DNA from: Enoplosus armatus
Taxonomy: Eukaryota; Chordata; Actinopteri; Centrarchiformes; Enoplosidae
Reading direction: 5' to 3'
DNA length: 64,000 bases
Assembly (NCBI RefSeq): GCF_043641665.1
Contig: NC_092180.1
Coordinates: 5,419,391 to 5,483,390 of the forward strand
The position numbers were made by a program, and so were the translations under genes. The notes below the pieces were generated by a model. The model made no database searches. It was not told the DNA's origin and saw only the letters and a list, made by a program, of their open reading frames with translations. Of this stretch, positions 25,278 to 55,759 are shown in pieces; the first letter of the stretch is position 1, and the number at the start of each line of letters is the position of its first letter.

Positions 25278-28200
25278 ATGGCTTGCTATGACAGCAATAA
25301 GGGGAGTTTGGAGGAGGACAGCTATGAAGGAGCTGTTGGTGGAGAGCTGTCCGGCTGTGCGTTGGCAATTCTGGAAAAGGAACGTGAATCCCATCTCAGC
25401 CCTTCTGAGAGCCCTGGCACTTTCATCAGCAGCACCTCATCTAGTCTTCAGGCTGCTGCCCCCCTCCAGGGCTATGACGTGGAATTTGACCCACCCCTAG
25501 AGAGTAAATATGAGTGCCCTATCTGTCTCATGGCTTTGAGGAATGCCATTCAAACACCCTGTGGTCACCGTTTCTGCAAGAGCTGCATTGAGAAGTCCAT
25601 TCGGTAAGCTAATTGTGCATCTCTCTAGATAACATTGAACACTAACTAATGCATTTGTTAACACCAGATTCATGGCGTATTTCCAAAGAGCTGTGCATGC
25701 AGAACCTGATAATCTTAATGCCCAACCTAAATAATTGCTATTCTTCCTTTTACAAAACAGTGATACAGGACAGAGGTGCCCTGTGGACAATGAAATGCTG
25801 TCAGAAGACCAGCTGTTTCCTGATAACTTTGCCAAACGGGAGATTCTGTCTCTAACTGTTCGCTGTCCAAACACTGGCTGTGCTGAGAAAATGGAGCTCA
25901 GACATTTAGAGGTGAGAATTTTAAAAGTTGCAGCTCAACCAAGACCATGGAAAAAGTTAAAAATCCAAAATTTAGAATGACCCTGGGTTACAGAATAATA
26001 TTTAAATTATATTTAGATCATTGTGTGATGTTTATTATACTGTATAGACCCTAAATGATCAAAGGACATGTAATTGTCATCATATATGGTTGACCCGTCA
26101 ATACCTTACTGAGATTCCTGCAGGACAAGTGTTTGTTTTATGCTGGAGTGTGCTAGTTCATCTTTGGATTGTATCATAGTTTCAGTGCTCAGTATAGTTC
26201 TGTGATTGTATTTTAACAAACTGCCTCATTAGAATTACTTTAAAAAAAAACTGGAAACAAATAAGATAGTGGCAGCTTAGCTTGCCTCTTCTCCTGTCAA
26301 CATTGCCATAGTCAGCAAAGACTCTTCCTTCTGACTCTTTCAACATTTCCTCAAACTCTTGGCTCCAAATCAACAGTCGGTAAGGAAGGCTTCAGTTTAG
26401 TTATGAGGGACAAATATGCACAGGCTGGAATGCTGATACCTCCAATAGGATCCTTGTAGATGTGAAACATCTCATGAACTCACTACTGTACACTAAGAAA
26501 TAATGAGGGATTAAAAGGCGGTTGTCACACTATGTGTCTTGCTTTGGCATAGTGTCAAGTAAAGAATGTCATCTTTCTCTGGTGTGGACGATGACATTTT
26601 TATATGTGAACCACTGCCTGTCCAACTACAGAATAACATTAACTGCGTTGCAATGTATTGTTTTCCTTCCAGAATCATTTGGCACAGTGTCAATATGCCA
26701 CTGTGCCTTGCCCACAGTGCCAACAGTCTGTGAAAAAGAGCTGCCTAGAGGAGCACACAACTGTTGAGTGTCAAAGGAGGCCTGTGTCGTGTCCAGATTG
26801 TGTGGCATGTTTTGTTTATGAGGAGAAAGAGGTAATGTTGACTCACTTATGTCATTACTCCTCTTGCTATTTCCCGCATAGTTCTCATAGGAAAGTTGCA
26901 TTGTGTATCAGTGAGGATTAGCCTCCTTACAATCTGGTTTTGGTTGCTCCTTCAGCTTCATGAACAGCAGTGTCCCTTTGCCAATGTGAAGTGCCAGTAC
27001 TGTGAGATGGATCTCATCAGAGACCAGGTGAGTGATATAATGTCTGCCATGAAAAAGGCCTCTGGTAAATCAAAATGTTTTTATAGTTGTGAATTGTTAT
27101 TCATTTAAGTCAACTTCTGTCAACAAGAACCTCTGTTTTGTTTAAACAATGGGGAACCATTCCACACCCAGTCACAGCACAGTCACAGTTGATGTGGGGC
27201 ACCCACCAGTTCTGCAGTAGCAAGTGCAAACAATAATGTTTAAATTGTTTTCTGTATGAGATGGGAAGTGACTTTTTTAAGTTCCCTCATTACATTTGTC
27301 CTCAATTATACAGTAGTAACTGACTTGTTGAAATGCTTGTTGAAATCCTAATTTTTCAATAAATAGATATGAATGAAGGTAAGCTAATGATGATTTTTTT
27401 TTTTTCAGATGGAATCTCATTGTGATACAGATTGCCCAAAAGCACCCATCGCCTGTAACTTTAGCACCTTTGGATGTAAGGAAAGGGTAGGTGATCAAAT
27501 GCAAAGTATCTTGTGTTGCAAATCTTCTACACGCTCTATCAGTCTTATCAACCCTGCAGACCAGATGTTACAAAGAAAAACTGTTTGCCTCTGCAGATGC
27601 AGCGCCACAACTTGGCTCAGCACATGCAGGAGTTCACACAGATGCATATGCGGTACATGGCTGAGTTCCTGCGTGGCCTTAGCCTCAATGGCACCACACC
27701 CAAATCTCTGTGGACGCTAGGACCTTCTGTTTCCACTGAGGATCAAGGAGCTGCAGCATCAGTATCAGCCTGTAGTGGGCCCAGAGGAGCTGTAAGCTGC
27801 AACAGTAACTGTGCCCCATGTCAACCTACCGAGGAGATGCAGAGGCTCAGGGAGATGGATGGACGATTGGTAAAGCAGGATCACCAGCTGCGTGAGCTCA
27901 TCATCTTAAAAGAAACACAGGTAAAGGATCTTCTTGAGCTTTAAGAATCTGTGATCACAATTGTTGTCAGTATCAGAGAGAAATGTAATATGAAGTTACA
28001 GCAGAGCAATGACTTTAACTTACAGTTATTAGATTGTAATTTTCTTGACAATGCAGAGGTAGTCTGACAAACTTCATCAAGCCTCACACTTGTGTGGCAC
28101 TCGGTGGCTCAGTGGTTGTGCATAAAGGGATATCTCTATGACTCCATATATTCTTTTAGTTTGTTTCATTTTTTTCATTAGACCCTAGTCATTTGGGGTA

Positions 28201-29364
28201 AAGTGTGAATAAGGAGAAGAAAAGGAAATATAAAACTTGCTCTGTATAAAAATGTAGCTCTTCCATGCCATGCCTTCATCAGATCATAGAGCTATATTTT
28301 TCTGCAACGCAAAAGTTGTGTCTCCATTTCTTTTCATGATGGTTCGATGGTTTTGGCAACACATTATCTCTACCTTTTTGAGTACAGACATTGCAGATCT
28401 TGTCATTACCGTCTTCTACGGTCTGTCTACACAGGAGGCATTTCAGACGCATCTCACGTACATCTGACAAAACAGATCCGCTTCTATTTTAATCACTACA
28501 GCTGTCTACATGGGCGTAACAGCTTGCGTTCCACTCACTCTATCTATATAATATAAAGTCTATTTTCTTCAGTTTTACACTCATAGCTACAGTGATTGTG
28601 TATTGGGCTCGGAACGCTGCTAAAAACGTAGGTGACCTACACTCAATGCTATGCCTGAACACATCCTGTGTAAACTTAGATGGAGCAGTGAAGCTGCTGC
28701 TCACGCTACACCCCCTGTGTAGATACGTTGTAAGCCTATTGTCCCATCTCTTCCACAGGGTGGCCAGCTTGCAGAACTCAAGCGTAGAGTGTCAATGCTG
28801 GAGGACTCAGTGAAGGAGCTGGAGGCCCAGCAGTGTCACGGTATCTTCATCTGGCGCCTCAAAGGTTTCTCGGCCCTCCTGCGGAACCAAGAAGCAGGCC
28901 AGCCAGTGGTTGAGCACAGCCCCGGCTTCTACACGGGTCGTCCAGGCTACAAGCTGTGCTTGCGCCTCCACCTGCAGACCCCCAATGCCCCGCGCTGCTC
29001 CAACTATATCTCCCTCTTTGTCCACACCATGCAAGGCATTTTTGATGGGCAGCTGACCTGGCCGTTCCAGGGCACCATCCGCCTTACCATACTAGACCAG
29101 GGCACCGAGTGTCAGCACCACATGGAGGTGATGGAAACTAAACCAGACCTGCAAGCCTTCCAGAAGCCCACTATCCAGCGCAACCCCAAAGGATTCGGCT
29201 ACGTCACCTTTCTGCACCTGCAGCAACTGAGTCAGAGAGCCTTTGTTAAAGATGATACTCTGCTTATTCGCTGTGAGGTGACACCACGTTTTGACAATAT
29301 GCCTCATCGTGAGGGACCAACAGTGCAGCCTAGAGGACCTGAGGCCTCAGTTTCAAGGGACTAA
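25278..29364 (+). CDS. traf6: TRAF6, TNF receptor-associated factor 6 E3 ubiquitin ligase (complete)
   Basis: TRAF6 is a cytoplasmic RING E3 ligase that builds K63 chains with UBC13/UEV1A downstream of Toll/IL-1 receptors, CD40 and RANK. Coding exons: 25278-25603, 25761-25911, 26673-26831, 26956-27027, 27409-27486, 27597-27920, 28759-29364. All are joined by GT-AG sites in one frame, giving 571 aa (human 522). The start is the ATG directly after the acceptor at 25277. The RING spans about residues 80-118 (C80, C83, C95, H97, C100, C103, C115, D118). TRAF-type zinc fingers occupy about 140-285, one or two per small exon. A coiled coil runs about 345-400, including the [12 protein letters not shown] stretch. 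The MATH/TRAF-C domain begins at about 400 (CHGIFIWRL) and includes [33 protein letters not shown] and [10 protein letters not shown]. Exon 6 adds a low-complexity linker (about 280-330) that is longer than in mammals. Neighbours: divergent from TTC17, convergent with TRPM5. Confidence 0.97.
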
Positions 29365-29572
29365 AGTCAAACTCATTTCTATGGGATCATCACCATGCCG
29401 AGATGTCAGTACAGTACATCTCCCAGTGTTCAAATACTGCTCAGTTCATTTCAATTGATGGACATCAGGAGGAGGAAAATTGCTGTTCACACCCATTTAA
29501 AATTTGGCCACCACAAGTATGGTAGTATTTATTTGTTCACCAATTTTTAAATGTCAATGTGACTTGTGTTTT

Positions 29573-29578
29573 AATAAA
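29573..29578 (+). other. Polyadenylation signal of TRAF6
   Basis: AATAAA occurs about 210 nt after the TRAF6 stop codon, followed by AT-rich sequence. This gives a short 3' UTR. It is the only canonical signal I noticed in the first 250 nt after the stop. Confidence 0.6.
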
Positions 29579-29769
29579 TATATACAGTACAATCATTTTA
29601 ATTAATTTTGCAATGTATCTACTCACCCACATTGTACCAGCATTCAGAAAGCTTCATAAGTTCAAATTGTGTAAATAGTCAATAATGTTTAATCAGCTAA
29701 ACGTCACCAGTTTAAGATGTGCACACATGTGTAGACTGAATATTACTACACAAGTTTGCTGGCTTATTT

Positions 29770-30625
29770 TGGTTGTTGGAGACAGCACTGAATGTTAAAG
29801 ATACCCTATGGAGTAGCGCTATGGAGCAATGTTTTGACAAGCAGATTCCCATTGTAGTTTTTACCTCAGCCTCTACTAGTACACACACAAGGATCCACAT
29901 GTATGCACGAGGGCATGTGGGTGACGTGATCCACATTCTCAACTACTGCAGAAGGAGCTAGCGAAAATGAGTAGTGCATACAAGCCATGAAAAAATGAAG
30001 AAAAGACAAACCAGTAAAACTAAGCCCCCAGGAACAGTGCTGCGCTGTGTGGCCACGGAATTGTGACTTGCTTGAGTTTGACATTTTCCCATACCAAGTC
30101 ATATAAAAGAAATAGCTGTGCTACAAACACAAATTATTATTGCACTCATGCCATTCATGTGTGCACGGTCAGCCGACTCAGCCAGACAAGGATCCTAATG
30201 TGCAAGTGCAATTGATCCCAAAATATGGGGGCAACTTTCATTGTTATGAATGGGATGCTATCTTGGTATTTTGCCAACTGGAGAAGGTGAAGCAGCAGTC
30301 AGAGCAAAGAAACCAGTCTGGCCATGTCCATCAAACAAAAGGAGAGATATATGACATGGTTTCATGGTATTACACTGGATATTTGGTGGCGGCAACATGG
30401 CAAGCAACTTGGTAATGTTCCAGCAAAAGGTGAAGACGAAGACTACTTGTTGATGTATGTATGGATGTTTGGACACACTGCAAGTTTCTTTGCAAATGTT
30501 TTATGAGGCAGGAAATGTTTTCAACACATTTGTTGGACCTCAAGGATACATAGAGTGTATTTTGATGAGAAACACTGACTGTAAACTGTGTACACCAAAA
30601 CTCCACAGGGTACCTTTTGAAGTTA
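29770..30625 (+). repeat. Interspersed repeat of about 0.85 kb downstream of TRAF6
   Basis: The stretch from GACAGCACTGAATGTTAAAG to TCCACAGGGTACC reads like a long interspersed element I associate with percomorph genomes. Its last part (about 30480-30620), including ACACATTTGTTGGACCTCAAGG, recurs in diverged form at 45900-45985 inside TRPM5. It has no long ORF and no clear terminal inverted repeats. It lies wholly between the convergent TRAF6 and TRPM5 genes. Confidence 0.5.
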
Positions 30626-31590
30626 GGTCATTATAAGGAATAGGAATAGCAAAACTCACAGTCATGTGCTTTCCAAATTCAGCATTTCACTACCTTTGAC
30701 TGCACTGTTCTTAGGGCATCACTGTGACATAATCAGCAAAAAGTGACAACCTTTTTCAGCATGGAGAAGTTTATGTTTATGTTTAAGTTGCTCATTTTTC
30801 TTTTGGCAGGGTTTATGGTGCCTTTCACACATGTTCCTACCTAATGTGACCGAGAAAAATGTTTCAAAATCACAGAAATCCAACATCATGGGTCAGTGTC
30901 TTTACTTTAAAACATTCTGCTGCCTGTTAAGCCTTTACATGATGTAATTAATATATTGTATGTTGTGTTTTATTCTTGTTTCTCCATCTGAAACAATGAA
31001 TTATGATGCCATTCAAAGTGATTAGACTGATTGCTCTTAATAACTGGATGGGTTGTTGTTTGCCATGAATTTTACCATGATTCAATACTGATGAAAATAG
31101 CCTTAAATTAAAGCTAAGCTTACTTAAACTAACAGCCACTGTAGTGTCTAACATTTAATGTCTTCTATTTACTTGGACCATACATTAATACATTATGAGG
31201 GAATTTGTTTTTTCTTATTTATGTATATATTTTTCTCATTTAAACCAAGGAACCAAAATGTTATGCCATCCATAAGTGACTGATTTCACAATGTACGCCA
31301 CCTTTTGCTGCACTGAAGGAACCTTAAAATATTTCCTATATGTACAGTAGTCTTAAAAAACATGTTTAGTATGTCTTACAACAACAAGAAGCTATGTAAG
31401 TATTAATGTGTCCTGAAATGCAGAAGCTATTCATTTTTTCAGATGGTTTTGATTTAGTAAATCTTTTATAACCCGAAAGCTTAATTTACATAAAGAATGA
31501 GAGAAATTTAGTGAATTTGTTTCTTAATAAATACAACAAACTTTCCTGCCCTCTCAAAAACCAGCGAGACGTTTGTAAATCCATCCAACA
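30626..31590. other. Non-coding spacer between TRAF6 and TRPM5 3' ends
   Basis: This is AT-rich sequence with no supported gene, RNA or repeat. It separates the two convergent transcription units. Confidence 0.5.
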
Positions 31591-31595
31591 TCATT

Positions 31596-31601
31596 TTTAT
31601 T
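31596..31601 (-). other. Candidate polyadenylation signal of TRPM5
   Basis: TTTATT here reads AATAAA on the minus strand, about 130 nt beyond the TRPM5 stop codon at 31728. This implies a short 3' UTR ending near 31.58 kb, roughly 2 kb from the convergent TRAF6 end. Confidence 0.45.
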
Positions 31602-31727
31602 AATTTAAGTCCAAACCAAATCAGTGTCCACGTACCCCCCAATGACACCATCATCAAAATATTCTAAAAATTGTACATATAGTATCATAATTAGCTGTAT
31701 GCATGCTACCAGTTACCATTATCACTT

Positions 31728-50609
<18,882 letters not shown>

Positions 50610-51134
50610 GGCTCAAATGAATGCTCCTCTCCTCCTCCTGCTGAACCACACCTGTAAGGGCTGAGGGCTTTCTCTTCCCAGCCCTCAGGTGAACTACCTG
50701 GGCCATCAGGAAGTGGTACAGGGGTGGGGCTCTCTCTCCGGCCAATCACAGACACAGCTGGGCTCCATGACTTTGCATGTTGGTCAGCCACTGCACATTG
50801 CTCTCATCAGGACCACACACTGCTGCTGCCTAATGAAATCATTTTCCCTGTTAGCTTCAGCATTGATCATCACTCTGTCAGTGTGACACCTTTTGCAATT
50901 CTTAATATGAGTTGAGACAAACATGTAATATACATCAAAATGATTGTCCGATGACTTTCAGATCGGCACTGTGCTCCATCATAACATGTTGGTTTACAGT
51001 AAGTGGCTCTATGTAAGTGTTATGCTCACATTCTTTACTCGTATATCGCAAAATACACAGAAGAAGCAGTAGTTTGTCAGGGTTGTGGATGAGCATGCCA
51101 ACCATGTATTCACACTAGTAGCATTTCTAGCATT

Positions 51135-51345
51135 AAAGGGCCCTGTGAAGGTGTGAGCGCTGCCAGTGGTAGCCTAAAGCTGAGAGAATTGGCCTTGAAG
51201 GTCACCAGATTGATCAGCAGAATCTATGTAGAGAGAGTAAACGGCCCATCCCTCATTACCTCCAGTAAGGTGCCCTTGTGTAAGGCCCTTCACCCCCAGC
51301 TTCTCAAGAGGAGCTGCTCAGTGGCCAGCAAATGAGACTGTGGTT
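51135..51345. repeat. SINE-like repeat upstream of CDKN1C
   Basis: The segment contains GAAGGTCACCAGATTGATCA, resembling a degenerate tRNA B box, followed by GGTGCCCTTGTGTAAGGCCC and TTCACCCCCAGCTTCTC. That order resembles common tRNA-derived fish repeats. It sits in the 1.3-kb spacer between the divergent TRPM5 and CDKN1C genes. The rest of the spacer (50.61-51.13 and 51.35-51.93 kb) shows no gene. Confidence 0.45.
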
Positions 51346-51935
51346 TTACTGGCAGTGATTTGGGTTTCTACAGCAAATGCAAAAATTAGAACCTTTCTAC
51401 AACCTTTTCTATCAATGGGTAAAAAAAAAGCAATTAAAGCAGTGACAGCAATGTTTAATTACTGTAGTCCTGACCTATATGTAACTTAAATTAAAACTCA
51501 TCTCCTGGTTTGAACTACTTTTCGTTTTGGACCACAAACTTACTTTCAATCTCATTTTGGCAAGAAGACTTTGGCCTCTATAGGCAGAAATCACTGTTCC
51601 CCAGTGATTAGCAGCCACTGCAGGGCTTTCTGAAGGCTGAACTGCACTGCTGCACTTCGGTGCCCTTTCATTTGGAAAAACATGAAGTACATAAACAGAA
51701 AATGAACAAATAATGAACTCACAATGACAAGGTTTGTCCTCAGAATGTGTACAGTGGGACATGTGTACCAAGAATGCTGTCAGACAGAAGAAATCATCAT
51801 TGTTATGGTTAATTAAAGTCATTCATCATTACTTGTTATTATACAAAGCATCCCAAATGGAACCGGAGACGTTTATTGATGGTCTCGGTGGTCTTCATCA
51901 CACAAAGAATGAATTCCGACCCCTCCTCTTATCCG

Positions 51936-52017
51936 CCAATTCAGAGAGCTGCAGCCAATCAGCAGCCTCTGCTCATTGTGTACAAACAGAACATCGTGCG
52001 CCCTGCAGCCTTTAAAT
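51936..52017 (+). promoter_or_regulatory. CDKN1C core promoter (two CCAAT boxes and TATA-like element)
   Basis: CCAAT occurs at 51936-51940 and again at 51955-51959, and a TATA-like TTTAAAT lies at 52011-52017, about 115 nt before the CDKN1C ATG. The spacing fits a TATA-type start near 52040, giving a 5' UTR of roughly 90 nt. The boxes are on the plus strand and in the usual order. The promoter lies about 1.3 kb from the divergent TRPM5 start, so sharing of elements is possible but not shown. Confidence 0.6.
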
Positions 52018-52131
52018 CGCCCTGCAGGGTTGAGCTGACCAGAGCAGACCAGAGGGAGACAGCAACCTGAGCTTCCCCTTAAACTACACGAAGACTTTTC
52101 CCAACAAAACTCCACCAGAAACATTTGAAGG

Positions 52132-52782
52132 ATGGATCCCATCAGGCGCAGAGAGTCGGTTTGCAGGAGTCTGTTTGGCCCGGTGGACCACGAGCAGCTG
52201 CGCCGGGACCTGAAGCTGAAGCTGAAGGAGATCACAGAGCAGGACGGCCGCCGCTGGAACTTTAACTTCCAGACGGAGACGCCGCTGCCAGGCAGGTTTC
52301 AGTGGGAGGAAATACCCGCAGACTGCGCCGCTGCTCTCTACCAGGAGTCCGCACAGCCGAAGGACGCTGTCTGTGCGTCAGACACCGAGGAGGGTGTCAG
52401 GCTGAGCGACCGGGAAGAAAGCGCAGGGACCGACCAGGAGAACTGCTCCAGCATCTCCAACACGCACAAGTGTCCCGCTGAAGTGACGCCCGTCCGGAGG
52501 AAGAGGACGCTCTCAAAACCGGCTGCCAAGCCCAGAAACAACGCACGAATCACAGGTGAGGAACAAGTTCCGCAGATAAATAACGAGTGTGTTTGTTCGC
52601 CCTGTAACCCGCGCTTATTCACCTATAATGACAGAATATTAAGTGAGTTAACGTCTTCTTTCTTCTTGCTTTCCTTGGCAGATTTTTTCGCAAAGAGAAG
52701 GAGGAGCACAGAAACAAAGAGCATCCTGAATCCTTTGCACACAAGTTCCAGTGAAGCAGCTCCCTGCAAAACCATAAGATGA
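52132..52782 (+). CDS. cdkn1c: CDKN1C (p57/KIP2-type) cyclin-dependent kinase inhibitor, two coding exons
   Basis: Nuclear Cip/Kip inhibitor of cyclin-CDK complexes that drives cell-cycle exit. Exons 52132-52555 and 52682-52782 join GT-AG to give 174 aa ending in TGA. The N-terminal inhibitory domain is clear: cyclin-binding CRSLFGPV (about 11-18), the LKLKLKEI helix, CDK-binding RWNFNFQ (W42, F44, F46) and GRFQWEEI (W58). The later LYQES segment resembles the FY motif that enters the ATP site in p27, but the phenylalanine is leucine. The C-terminus carries ITDFFAKRRR (about 140-149), a PIP/nuclear-localisation-like motif typical of Cip/Kip proteins. The mammalian proline-alanine repeat is absent and the protein is far shorter than human p57 (316 aa). 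CDKN1C is chosen over CDKN1B mainly by location between TRPM5 and KCNQ1. The 126-nt intron is in frame and stop-free. Confidence 0.88.
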   Translation: MDPIRRRESVCRSLFGPVDHEQLRRDLKLKLKEITEQDGRRWNFNFQTETPLPGRFQWEEIPADCAAALYQESAQPKDAVCASDTEEGVRLSDREESAGTDQENCSSISNTHKCPAEVTPVRRKRTLSKPAAKPRNNARITGEEQVPQINNECVCSPCNPRLFTYNDRILSELTSSFFLLSLADFFAKRRRSTETKSILNPLHTSSSEAAPCKTIR

Positions 52783-53254
52783 ACGTGCTGCTAAAAATGG
52801 ACTATTTATATTTCTACATATTTTTATGACTGGACCAAGGCCTATTCTCTGCACCAAAGGATTTTATTGTATTCTATCTTATTTTATTTTATTTTATTGT
52901 CAATTGTAGTATTGGTGAAATTCTACCACTTTGCCTTATTTATTCTATTTATGGACTTTTATTTAATTTCTTTGCATTTTTTGTCGCAATATGTCACAAA
53001 TATGTTTGTTTAGAGATGCCTTTTCTCGTTTCCGTCAGTATTATTGTAGCATTGAGCAAGAACATTTAAACAACTGAATGGCATTTTTGTTTCTGTATGT
53101 TTCATCTCTTTGTCAATCTTGTTGGTGTATTTCTGTAAAATGAGCTGCTTCTGTTAACTTGATAGAAAAGCACTATTTTGTTGTCGTCATGTTTGCATAA
53201 ATGAACTGAGATGCAGATAAAACGCTTGTAAATGCCTACAAATATTGCAATTTT

Positions 53255-53260
53255 AATAAA
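53255..53260 (+). other. Polyadenylation signal of CDKN1C
   Basis: AATAAA lies about 470 nt beyond the CDKN1C stop codon. The 3' UTR between is very AT-rich, with repeated TTTTA pentamers near 52860-52900 that resemble AU-rich instability elements. That would fit a short-lived cell-cycle mRNA; the link is inferred. Confidence 0.55.
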
Positions 53261-55365
53261 CTATTTTATCACTGAAACTGATTGTAATTCTGATTGGGTG
53301 ATTATGAATCTTTCCTTTTGACATATAGCACATTGAAATACACAATAATCCATCGTCCAAATTAATTTGTTGATGCTAATGAAATGATTTTGCTTCCACC
53401 ACATAAAACTGGTTTATTTAGTCCTGTAGAACATTCATATCATCTTAATTATGTTCCCTGAGTAAAACGTCATCAGTTCTCCAAACAATGCCTCAGAAAT
53501 CTATAGTCAATACTTGTCTAAATCTAAACTGGGTAAACTGGGCCCTGCAGCACATGCTGTAGACATGAGGATGCAAAAACCCTGATTTTGTAATACACAA
53601 AATAATCGACGTTTATGTGCGACAACATGGCTCTTTTGCATTGTCACAGTTTGCCTGAAGCAAACATCTTTGGAAGAAATCCTTTCACTGAACAGAGTTT
53701 AAGCTTTCTAATCCCACTCTGTCAAACATCGTGTCAGCCTTGCCTTTATATGTTCAACACTGAAACTGTTTTTTTTCCTAAAATGTCCATAGTGGCAACT
53801 GCAAGTTCAGGTATTAAAAGCACTAAAAAACTGCCCTCATCATGAGAGTGACTAACACTTTCTCTAAGAGCTGCGGTGTTAACTTACTGGCATAAAAAAA
53901 CTCTGTAATTGCAGCCATTTGTGAACAGAATTTAAAATGATTAGATTTTCAATATGACTGCAGTTTTATGAGAAAGCACATATTTGGTTTTGTGCTGACT
54001 TTGTGGCAGCCACAGATGAATAAACTAATAATGTGTCCCTCTAAAGTCGTGGAAAAATCAATTCAAGTTGCAAGTTTGGCAATCGAAAGAAGTAAAAGGT
54101 TTTGGAGTAATTGCATTTTCTGGGTGGAATTATGAGATGTTTCATAATCACAATCATAAGGACTGTGCTGTCAGGCTTAAAATTATATCCGTTAATATGA
54201 GCAGTAACTGCCAAATTAGCCCATTAGAGAGGCCAAATCCCAGAGGAAGCGTGTTCACCCCCCCAACAGTGTCGGGGGTTCAGCTTTAAAGAATTTCAAG
54301 AGGCCATCTGGACAGAGAGCAGGACAATGGCCACAAAGCAGAGTGTGCCATCTATTTCACCTGCAAATCAGCCTTTGGAGCTCCTCGACCCCCCCAGGTC
54401 TTTCCTCAACTTTCCTCTTTTCACTCCCTGTCCCTTTTCATAGTCAAAGCAGCCATTATCATTGACATGTGCCCAAACCAATCCTACTAATGTTTATTCT
54501 CACTTTGGCTCATGTTTACTTGTATGCTACATGAGCAAAGGGACTGCGTTTAAGCATAAAAGAAAGAGCAAACATCACATTTGCATTTCAGAATGCATCA
54601 ATGCCAAGGACAAACAATGTTAAGTGTGTTATTTCTCCATTAGGAACAGATGATCTTACATCCTGTTCAAATGGATTTATGTCTAGATTACCAGTCAAGA
54701 AATCAATAATCAAACTATCCCATGGGTCCAAAGGGGCCCATGGGTCCCCTATTTCCCCACCCGCTACCTTAATTAAACTCCTTTAAAGATGTGCACTACA
54801 AGCTGCTCAATACATCATCACTGAATGAAGCTTTCATTAACAGCAGTGCATTGGTTGTGTCCATTAATATTACAGCAGTGCAGCTGAATGTATTAGAAAT
54901 GTGCCTTTTATGCTCATATAAACCACATTAAAAGAAAACCTATGCTGTACATGTTCCTTCTCTGGAATGGAAATTGTATTAATCTGCATGATTGTGGCTT
55001 CTTCTGTTCAGGCTTTGATCAAAGTGTCCAAATTAGAAGCAGCTAAATGAGAAAACTGCAGAGAAGGCAGACATTAGGACTTGCAAGTCCAAAACTGAGC
55101 TACATTTCCTTAATTTTATACATCAGCCATCTAGGACTGTACTGTATATAGATTCAGAGATGCTGCACAGCTATGAAAAAGTGAAACCCCCCCCAAAATA
55201 ATTAAGAATTCATGTACATTCGTAGCTTTGTACATTTAAGCAAGATGATTCAGCAAACAGTATCTTAGTAATTTCTTAGCGTCTTAGTTTAAAAAAAACA
55301 AACATATTAAACCAAAGAATTATTCATATAAAAGGAATGTTTTTTTGGATGGATTGCTCCACTGT
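53261..55365. other. Non-coding spacer between CDKN1C and KCNQ1, left part
   Basis: There is no exon or RNA gene that I can support. A GC-richer patch at about 54180-54450, with the run GAGAGGCCAAATCCCAGAGG and a CCCCCCCA tract, stands out from its AT-rich surroundings and could be a conserved element, but I have no direct support for that. Confidence 0.4.
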
Positions 55366-55368
55366 ATT

Positions 55369-55409
55369 ATTTGAGTGTTTATTACCATAGTGGTAATAAA
55401 CACTCAAAT
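55369..55409. repeat. Perfect inverted repeat (19-bp arms, 3-nt loop)
   Basis: ATTTGAGTGTTTATTACCA is followed by TAG and then its exact reverse complement. The symmetry continues imperfectly for a few more bases on both sides. It lies at the edge of the GC-rich open island at 55410-55800. Confidence 0.9.
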
Positions 55410-55411
55410 TA

Positions 55412-55759
55412 TTACAGATTTCCTCTCCCAATACCCCAAACAACACTAATTACAGGGGGTGTGGGGGTGAGGGGGCTTTTTAAAACCTCCACACCCTCTC
55501 TGTAATGAAACTCTCCCCTCACCCACCTCCTGGTCAGCACAAAGGCCAACCACCCCTCAGCACACTTTAGGAGGGAGGGGCCCATTGTTGTGGACACCAG
55601 AGGCAGATGGTCATTTGGGCCTTTTCTCCACATGGCCACTTGTGTGAAGGAATGCCTGGACACCCCATGGTTGGCCAGCGGGGAAAAGGTCACCATCTGC
55701 TGCCCAAAGGTCACCTGGTTAAAGAGCATGGTTTTAGCCGTGCTTTTGGCTATTTCCAT
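55412..55759 (-). other. Unidentified open frame in a GC-rich island
   Basis: A 115-codon ATG-started frame lies on the minus strand in a stretch clearly richer in G and C than the surrounding intergenic DNA. The product has basic and aromatic segments (MWRKGPNDHLPLVSTT, FVLTRRWVRGEFHYREG) and no signal peptide or membrane span. The opposite strand is also partly open (55590-55849). I do not recognise the family. It may be a fragment of a transposon protein, a conserved non-coding element or chance. The adjacent palindrome would suit a transposon end. Confidence 0.25.

Noticed and set aside
28270..28760. Possible repeat or extra exon in TRAF6 intron 6
   Set aside because: The sequence has a repeat-like flavour, but I could not identify ends or a family, and TRAF6 is complete without it.
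54180..54450. Possible conserved non-coding element
   Set aside because: Only raised GC content supports it; without comparison to other genomes there is no evidence.
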